From the NCBI GenBank assembly GCA_910578215.1, contig CAJTPH010000009.1, positions 23,215 through 87,214 of the forward strand: 64,000 bases of DNA, read 5' to 3'. Positions within the stretch are counted from its first letter, which is position 1, and every line of letters starts with the position of its first letter. The DNA comes from an uncultured Acetatifactor sp. (lineage in GTDB: Bacteria > Bacillota > Clostridia > Lachnospirales > Lachnospiraceae). Position numbers and translations under genes: made by a program. The notes under the pieces are model-generated. The model was given only the letters and a program-made list of their open reading frames with translations, did not search any database and had not been told where the DNA came from. This document shows positions 58,715 through 64,000 of this stretch, one piece after another.

Positions 58715-59560
58715 ATGAGCAAATGGGAAAAGAAGTTTGGAAAATATGCGGTCAGAAATATATCCCTGGTACTGATCCTGTGCTATGCGGCAGGGTATAT
58801 CATACGGCTGGTAAACAGCCGGTTTCTCGGTTATCTGATGCTGGACCCTTACGCCATATTGCATGGCCAGATCTGGAGGCTGTTTACATGGATTGTGGTT
58901 CCGCCCTCCTCGCCGGATATTTTTACGATTATTATGCTTTTGTTTTATTATAACATCGGCACGACCCTGGAAAATACCTGGGGCACATGGCGTTATAACG
59001 TATACCTGGTCTCGGGTATGCTCTTTACATTGATCGGAAGCTTTGTGTGGTTTGCGATCCTCTGCGTCATGGGCGGCGGCTTCGGGGAGCAGGTGGCGTA
59101 TTGGTCAGCCGGGAGCTCCCAGTTTTTCAGTACCTATTACATCAACATGTCCATCTTCCTTGCCTTTGCGGCCACCTTCCCTGAGGTCAGGGTGCTTTTG
59201 ATGTTTGTGATTCCCGTGAAGGTGAAGTGGATGGGAATTTTGTACGGGCTGCTTCTGGGATATGATTTTCTTATGAGCGACCTGGTTATCAAGATAGCGA
59301 TAGCGTCCTCCCTGCTTAATTTCGCAATCTTTTTTATCACCTCCAGAAATCGTATCCATATGTCGCCAAGGCAGATGAAGCGGCGGGTGGAGTTCAGGCA
59401 TGACATCAAACGCAACTCGCAGATTACAAAGCATAAGTGCGCTGTCTGCGGGCAGACGGAGGACGATGACCCCACGCTGGAATTCAGGTACTGCTCCAAG
59501 TGCAACGGCAATTACGAGTACTGCCAGCAGCATCTGTTTACCCATACCCATGTCAAGTAA
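58715..59560 (+). CDS. Rhomboid-like membrane protein without active site, zinc ribbon tail
   Basis: 281 residues. Six hydrophobic segments (about 15-35, 60-80, 90-120, 140-165, 170-190, 195-215) in the order of rhomboid proteases, with the WRLFTW and NIGTTLENTWG parts that often mark the L1 region of that fold. The GxSG serine motif is missing (the matching helix reads NMSIFLAFAA) and no His is found in the last helix, so it cannot be a normal protease. The tail (about 240-281) has C-x2-C and C-x2-C pairs (CAVCG, CSKCN) and a His-rich end, a likely zinc ribbon. ATG 58715 follows AAAGGA. Members of this sort are common in Clostridia without known role. Confidence 0.75.
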   Translation: MSKWEKKFGKYAVRNISLVLILCYAAGYIIRLVNSRFLGYLMLDPYAILHGQIWRLFTWIVVPPSSPDIFTIIMLLFYYNIGTTLENTWGTWRYNVYLVSGMLFTLIGSFVWFAILCVMGGGFGEQVAYWSAGSSQFFSTYYINMSIFLAFAATFPEVRVLLMFVIPVKVKWMGILYGLLLGYDFLMSDLVIKIAIASSLLNFAIFFITSRNRIHMSPRQMKRRVEFRHDIKRNSQITKHKCAVCGQTEDDDPTLEFRYCSKCNGNYEYCQQHLFTHTHVK

Positions 59561-59577
59561 GAGGAAGAATATAACCC

Positions 59578-60336
59578 ATGGATAAAGAAATTTTGTTTGC
59601 CCGGACCCTGGAGAGGGTAAAGAACCTGGCAAGGGAGCAGGGAAGCCGAATCAGTGAGGAGCAGGTGAAGGCGGAATTTGCCAAGCTGGATCTGAACGCG
59701 GGGCAGCTTAAGATGGTCTTCGACTATCTTTCCGGGCAGAAGATCGGCATAGGGGAGCCTGCGGACCCTGATCTGTTTTTGACGCAGGGGGAGAAGAATT
59801 ACCTGCAGGATTACCTGGAAACCGTGGCGGCGCTGCCTGTATACGGCCAGGGGGAGGTGGAGGCATTTACCGTTGCCGCCATGGCGGGCGACGCCCAGGC
59901 GCAGCAGAGGATAGTGGAGATCTATTTAAAGGACGTGGTGGACGTTGCAAAGCTTTATGCCGGGCAGGGAGTCTCACTGGAGGACCTGATCGGCGAGGGA
60001 AATGTGGCGCTTGCCCTGGGAGCAGGCATGCTTGGCGGCCTGGACAAGCCCTCCGAGGCGGGAGGGACGCTTGTCAGGATGATGATGAACGCAATGGAGG
60101 AGTGTATCCGTGAGAACTCCGAGGGTAAAAAGGCGGACAGGGCGGTTGAGGATAAGGTAAACCGTGTGGCGGAAAAGGCCAGAGAGCTGGCGGAGGAGCT
60201 GGGAAAAAAGGTGACGCCGGAGGAGCTTGCGCAGGAAAAGGGGCTTTCCCTGAAAACGATTCTGGATGCGTGCCGCATGAGCGGAGGCAGGATAGAGGAT
60301 ATAGAGTATGCAGAGTATGCAGAGAAAGACTTATGA
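59578..60336 (+). CDS. Sigma-70-like protein lacking promoter-reading regions
   Basis: 252 residues. The middle (about 100-145) matches sigma region 2.1-2.2: QQRIVEIYLKDVVDVAKLYAGQGVSLEDLIGEGNVALALG in parts, the core-binding part of sigma. The residues that melt and read the -10 (aromatic WWIRQAI in normal sigma) are replaced by GGTLVRMMMNAMEECI. A region 3-like part follows (about 195-240: ELGKKVTPEELAQEKGLSLKTI, key part TPEELA). Region 4 is absent. It may bind polymerase core without making a normal holoenzyme. The start is 17 bases after the rhomboid-like gene and the end overlaps the next gene. Confidence 0.7.
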   Translation: MDKEILFARTLERVKNLAREQGSRISEEQVKAEFAKLDLNAGQLKMVFDYLSGQKIGIGEPADPDLFLTQGEKNYLQDYLETVAALPVYGQGEVEAFTVAAMAGDAQAQQRIVEIYLKDVVDVAKLYAGQGVSLEDLIGEGNVALALGAGMLGGLDKPSEAGGTLVRMMMNAMEECIRENSEGKKADRAVEDKVNRVAEKARELAEELGKKVTPEELAQEKGLSLKTILDACRMSGGRIEDIEYAEYAEKDL

Positions 60337-60736
60337 GGATTTCAAGTACAGCCTCCAGGATACGGGGCGCATTTATGTGGGGTGTAAATATACCCTCGGG
60401 GAGCTTTTGGACGAGGAGGATATTTTGTTCAAATTCCGGCTGGTCATGGAAAAATATGTGCTGGATAAGGCAGACAGGGACGATACGCTGGAGACCCACC
60501 TGTATTATCTTGCCCCGGACAGCTTTCTGGTGAAGCTCTATAAGCAGATGAAGGCGCGGGTCAAGGTAAATGTCATAGAGGAAAAAAGGAGTATTTTCGG
60601 CGGAAGCAGAAGCAGGTATGTCACAAAGCAGCTGGACATAGGGCAGCTCACCGCCATGGACCCGTCCCAAAAAGAAAAGCAGGGGCTTGTGATTCAGGAG
60701 CTCTCCGTCAGCAAGCTTGCCCTGGCGGGTCTGTAA
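60308..60736 (+). CDS. Unknown 142-residue protein overlapping the sigma-like gene
   Basis: 142 residues from ATG 60308, or 139 from ATG 60317; the first overlaps the sigma-like gene by 29 bases. It has no signal or membrane part. The first half is polar alpha/beta (YEDFKYSLQDTGRIYVGCKYTLGELLDEED in part), the second has VKVNVIEEKRSIFGGSRSRYV. I do not recognise it. The overlap and the same strand suggest coupling to the sigma-like protein, which makes it a candidate partner. Confidence 0.65.
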   Translation: MQSMQRKTYEDFKYSLQDTGRIYVGCKYTLGELLDEEDILFKFRLVMEKYVLDKADRDDTLETHLYYLAPDSFLVKLYKQMKARVKVNVIEEKRSIFGGSRSRYVTKQLDIGQLTAMDPSQKEKQGLVIQELSVSKLALAGL

Positions 60737-60806
60737 TCGGACGAAAAACCGCGGCTATGTAAAATAAGCATCCGATTGGGTGCGTAATTATAAGGAGAAT
60801 ATATCT

Positions 60807-63758
60807 ATGGAACAAAATTTGAAAACAGGAAGAAAAGAAGCCTTGGACCGGGTGGAAAAGCTGGCGGCTTACGAGGTGCTGGAAAAGAAGGAGCTGACGG
60901 ACATAGGCAGCTATGCGTGTCTGTGCCGCCACAAAAAGACCGGAGCCAGAGTGGCTCTGCTTTCCAACGATGACGACAATAAGGTATTTAACATCGGTTT
61001 CCGCACCACCCCTAAGGATTCCACAGGCGTGGCGCACATTATGGAGCATTCCGTTCTCTGCGGCTCCAGGGATTTCCCCCTCAAGGACCCTTTTGTGGAG
61101 CTGTGCAAGGGCTCGCTGAATACGTTTTTAAATGCCATGACTTACCCCGACAAGACTCTTTATCCGGTGGCAAGCTGCAATGACAAGGATTTTCAGAACC
61201 TGATGCATGTGTACCTGGATGCGGTGTTCTATCCCAACATTTACGGCAGGGAGGAGATTTTCCGTCAGGAGGGCTGGCATTATGAGCTTAACGACAAGGG
61301 AGAGCTTGTTTACAACGGCGTTGTTTACAATGAGATGAAGGGCGCGCTGTCCTCCCCTGACAGCCTTCTCTGGAGGGAGGTGCCGAGCACCCTGTACCCT
61401 CATACCACCTACAGTGTGGAGTCAGGCGGCGACCCGGAGTTTATTCCGGATCTGACCTATGAGCAGTTCCTGGATTTTCACAGGACCTATTACCATCCTG
61501 CAAACAGCTATATTTATCTCTATGGCGATATGGATATGGCGGAAAAGCTTACGTTTATTGACGAAAAGTATCTGTCCAAATTCGACGCCCTGGAGGTGCA
61601 TTCAGAGATTGCTTCCGAGCCTGTCTTTACGGAGCCTGCGCGCAGGGTGAAAGAATATCCCATCAGCGAGGGAGAGAGCGTGGAGGATAACACTTATCTT
61701 TCATGGAGCTTTTCGCTGGGAGAGAATCTTGGCGAGGAGCAGTACAGGGCGTGGCAGATCCTGAACTTTGCCCTCTGTTCCGTGCCCGGCGCGCCCGTCA
61801 AGCAGGCGCTGATCGACCGCGGAATAGGCAAGGATGTGTTCAGCATGTATGAGGATGGCATAAAGCAGCCGTTCTTTGGAGTGGTGGCAAAGGGAGCCTC
61901 CGTGGAAAGGGAGGAGGAATTTAAATCTGTCATCAGAGAGACCCTGCAGGGAATCGTGGACAAGGGCTTTGAGGAGAAGGCGCTTCTGTCCGCAATCAAT
62001 TATTACGAATTCCAGTACAGGGAGGCGGATTTCGGCAGAAGACCCAAGGGGCTTATGTACGGCATTCAGATGATGGACAGCTGGCTGTACGACGACAGCA
62101 GGCCCTTTGCGCACTTTGAGGCTAACCGGGTATATGCGGACCTGCGCGGGAAGGTGAAGGAGGGCTATTTTGAAGCCCTGATTAAAAAGGGTATATTGGA
62201 GAACCCTCATTGCGCGGCCTTTATCCTGATTCCCAGAGAGGGTATGGCCATAGAGCAGGAGGAGGCATTAAAGAAAAAGCTGGCGGAGAAAAAGGCAAAA
62301 ATGTCACAGGAGGAGCTTGATGGCATCCGCGATATGATGGAGAAGCTGAATGCCTTCCGGGAGACGGAGGACACTCCCGAGGATCTGGCGAGGATTCCTC
62401 TTTTGACAAGGGGAGACCTGAAGCGCGAGGAGTCCCCCGTTTACAATGAGGAGAGCATGCTTGGAGATACCCCGGCCCTCTATCACAATATCGAAACCAA
62501 CGGTATCGGATATCTGCGGCTGATCTTCAAGATAAAGGATGTGCCGAAGGAATATTTCCCTTACATCGGTCTTTTGCACAGGCTGTTCTGCAACCTGAAC
62601 ACCGCAAATTATACCTACGGGCAGCTGTGCAGCGAGATCAACCTTGCCACGGGCGGGCTTTATGTGGCGCAGAACAATTATCCGGGACCGGACTCGGACG
62701 GCTACACCCTGACCATGGAGGTGTGCACCAAGGCTCTGCATGACAATCTGGAGCGCGCGCTGGAGCTGATGGAGGAGCTGATTTTGACCAGCGACTTTAC
62801 CGATACCAAGCGTCTTAAGGAGCTTCTGGCGGAGAAGAATTCCTCCCAGCAGGAGTATATGATGTCCGCGGGACATTCCGTGGCGGCAGGAAGGGCATTT
62901 TCTTATTTTTCCCGGACATATGCGGCGGACGACGAATTAAACAACATTACCCAGTACCGCATCATGTCGGAGCTTGAGAAGCATTTTGAGGAAAGAAAGG
63001 GAGACCTGGTAGAAAAAATGCAGACCCTTGCCAAAATGATCTTCCGCCCCGAGAATCTGATGGTTGACTTTATCGGCGCCAGGGAATATTTCGAGAAGCT
63101 GGCGGAGCCGGTGAGCGCCCTTAAGAATAAGCTTTACACCTGTGAGGTGAAAAAGGAGGCTTACGTCCCTGTGGCCGAGAAGAAAAACGAGGGCTTTATG
63201 AACTCGGGAAAGGTGCTGTATGTGTGCCGTGCAGGCGACTTTAAGAAGAAGGGGCTGGAATATAAGGGTACGCTGCAGGTGCTGCGGGTGATGATGGGGT
63301 ATGAGTATCTGTGGATGAACATTCGTGTCAAGGGCGGCGCTTACGGCTGTATGAGCGGCTTTGCAAGGGACGGCAGATGCTATTTTGTCTCCTACAGGGA
63401 CCCCAACCTGGGACAGACCATCGATGTGTACGAGAAGGCGGCGGAATTTATAGAGAATTACCAGGCGGACGAGAGGACCATGACCCAGTATATCATAGGC
63501 ACATTAGGCGAGCTGGATACGCCCAGGACCGCGGCGGGAAAGGGCAACTATTCCAGGGAGGTCTATATGTCCGGCATAACCTATGAGATGCTTCAAAAAT
63601 CCAGGGATGAGGTGCTGGATGCCACTCCGGAGGATATCAGGGAGCTTGCCGCGTATATCAGGGCGTTTATGGAGGAGGACTGCCTCTGTGTTGTGGGAAA
63701 CGAGCAGAAGGTTAAGTCTGAGGAAGATAAATTTATGAAAATAGAGAACCTTTTTTAG
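60807..63758 (+). CDS. M16C zinc peptidase (PreP/Cym1-like)
   Basis: 983 residues, full length for the PreP group. The inverted zinc motif HIMEH (H-x2-E-H, about 75-79) and the downstream Glu in YNEMKGAL (about 180) give the metal site. Four M16 units are joined as two halves by a hinge (about 480-530). PreP-type enzymes close like a clam over short unfolded peptides and cut them; in bacteria the job is probably peptide clean-up. No signal peptide is seen, so it is likely cytoplasmic. ATG 60807 has AAGGAG 9 bases upstream; a GTG at 60780 is less likely. No terminator is seen behind it. Confidence 0.93.
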   Translation: MEQNLKTGRKEALDRVEKLAAYEVLEKKELTDIGSYACLCRHKKTGARVALLSNDDDNKVFNIGFRTTPKDSTGVAHIMEHSVLCGSRDFPLKDPFVELCKGSLNTFLNAMTYPDKTLYPVASCNDKDFQNLMHVYLDAVFYPNIYGREEIFRQEGWHYELNDKGELVYNGVVYNEMKGALSSPDSLLWREVPSTLYPHTTYSVESGGDPEFIPDLTYEQFLDFHRTYYHPANSYIYLYGDMDMAEKLTFIDEKYLSKFDALEVHSEIASEPVFTEPARRVKEYPISEGESVEDNTYLSWSFSLGENLGEEQYRAWQILNFALCSVPGAPVKQALIDRGIGKDVFSMYEDGIKQPFFGVVAKGASVEREEEFKSVIRETLQGIVDKGFEEKALLSAINYYEFQYREADFGRRPKGLMYGIQMMDSWLYDDSRPFAHFEANRVYADLRGKVKEGYFEALIKKGILENPHCAAFILIPREGMAIEQEEALKKKLAEKKAKMSQEELDGIRDMMEKLNAFRETEDTPEDLARIPLLTRGDLKREESPVYNEESMLGDTPALYHNIETNGIGYLRLIFKIKDVPKEYFPYIGLLHRLFCNLNTANYTYGQLCSEINLATGGLYVAQNNYPGPDSDGYTLTMEVCTKALHDNLERALELMEELILTSDFTDTKRLKELLAEKNSSQQEYMMSAGHSVAAGRAFSYFSRTYAADDELNNITQYRIMSELEKHFEERKGDLVEKMQTLAKMIFRPENLMVDFIGAREYFEKLAEPVSALKNKLYTCEVKKEAYVPVAEKKNEGFMNSGKVLYVCRAGDFKKKGLEYKGTLQVLRVMMGYEYLWMNIRVKGGAYGCMSGFARDGRCYFVSYRDPNLGQTIDVYEKAAEFIENYQADERTMTQYIIGTLGELDTPRTAAGKGNYSREVYMSGITYEMLQKSRDEVLDATPEDIRELAAYIRAFMEEDCLCVVGNEQKVKSEEDKFMKIENLF

Positions 63759-63840
63759 GAAAAATCGTCTTATATGCTGAATACGGCAATTGCGGTCGAA
63801 GGCCTTTGCCGGGAGCTTATTAAAAGGGAGGAGATTCGGC

Positions 63841-64000
63841 ATGAGAAAGACAAACGGGCAATTAAAGACAAAAAAGGTTGAAAAGCTGGGAAAGCTGAAA
63901 AAATCGAAGGAAAAATCAGAGAAACAATGGAATAAGAAGGGCGGCGCGCGTTTGGCGCAAAGCGCCGTCCGCCGGGCAGCAGCAGCCTGTGTGCTGGCGG
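63841..64000 (+). CDS. Start of a basic secreted or membrane protein (partial)
   Basis: Open to the window end, 53 codons visible. GGGAGGAG lies close before ATG 63841. The first 45 residues are very rich in Lys (VEKLGKLKKSKEKSEKQWNKKGG), then Arg and Ala (RRAAAACVLA), which looks like the positive start and the first part of a hydrophobic signal segment. The product is unknown. Confidence 0.55.
   Translation, partial: MRKTNGQLKTKKVEKLGKLKKSKEKSEKQWNKKGGARLAQSAVRRAAAACVLA

Overview
The window looks like a chromosomal segment of a Gram-positive anaerobe of the class Clostridia, most likely Lachnospiraceae. The reasons are strong GGAGG ribosome sites, sigma-A type promoters with TATAAT boxes, the housekeeping order apt-relA-MBL hydrolase-hemZ ... 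hisS-aspS, a very large 2-hydroxyacyl-CoA dehydratase activator, and many secreted or anchored carbohydrate-handling proteins. This is judged from gene content and style only; the genus cannot be fixed by eye. I saw no rRNA, tRNA, CRISPR array, phage or transposase.

Layout. 1-2.5 kb: the end of a DUF4956 membrane protein and a beta-helix lipoprotein. 2.5-5.6 kb: purA behind a structured 5' leader, a LysR regulator and a HAD phosphatase. 5.6-6.9 kb: a small membrane protein on the minus strand and a SEC-C protein. 7-13.5 kb: an HdeD-like membrane protein and a CBS-pair protein, then apt, bifunctional rel, an MBL hydrolase and hemZ. 13.6-24.5 kb: a chemoreceptor, hisS, aspS, a phosphopantetheinyl transferase, a two-gene ABC exporter and a coiled-coil protein.

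24.6-34.8 kb is an envelope region. It holds a C39-type papain-fold protein, two copies of a gene pair (phosphodiester glycosidase plus membrane-anchored partner), a GT2-GtrA glycosyltransferase on the opposite strand between the copies, a PIG-L deacetylase on a repetitive helical stalk with a C-terminal anchor, and a nucleotidyltransferase. 35-40 kb carries a hendecad-repeat protein, a pectin-type acetylesterase, a Nudix hydrolase, a decayed XRE regulator and a DUF624 protein.

40.5-53.6 kb is one long, tightly packed carbohydrate-uptake operon. It has two solute-binding proteins (one of them a 992-residue fusion without a lipobox), two pairs of ABC permeases, an NHL-TPR-YIP1 membrane protein and a DUF5696 protein. 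It has no ATPase and no recognised glycoside hydrolase. With the duplicated glycosidase module upstream, this is the best candidate for an undescribed system. 53.8-64 kb: a small coiled-coil protein, the dehydratase activator on the minus strand, a catalytically dead rhomboid-like protein with a zinc ribbon, a sigma-70-like protein without promoter-reading regions, an M16C peptidase and the start of a further gene.

Low-complexity minisatellites inside genes recur along the window (lipoprotein, rel N-terminus, PIG-L 5' end and stalk, hendecad protein).
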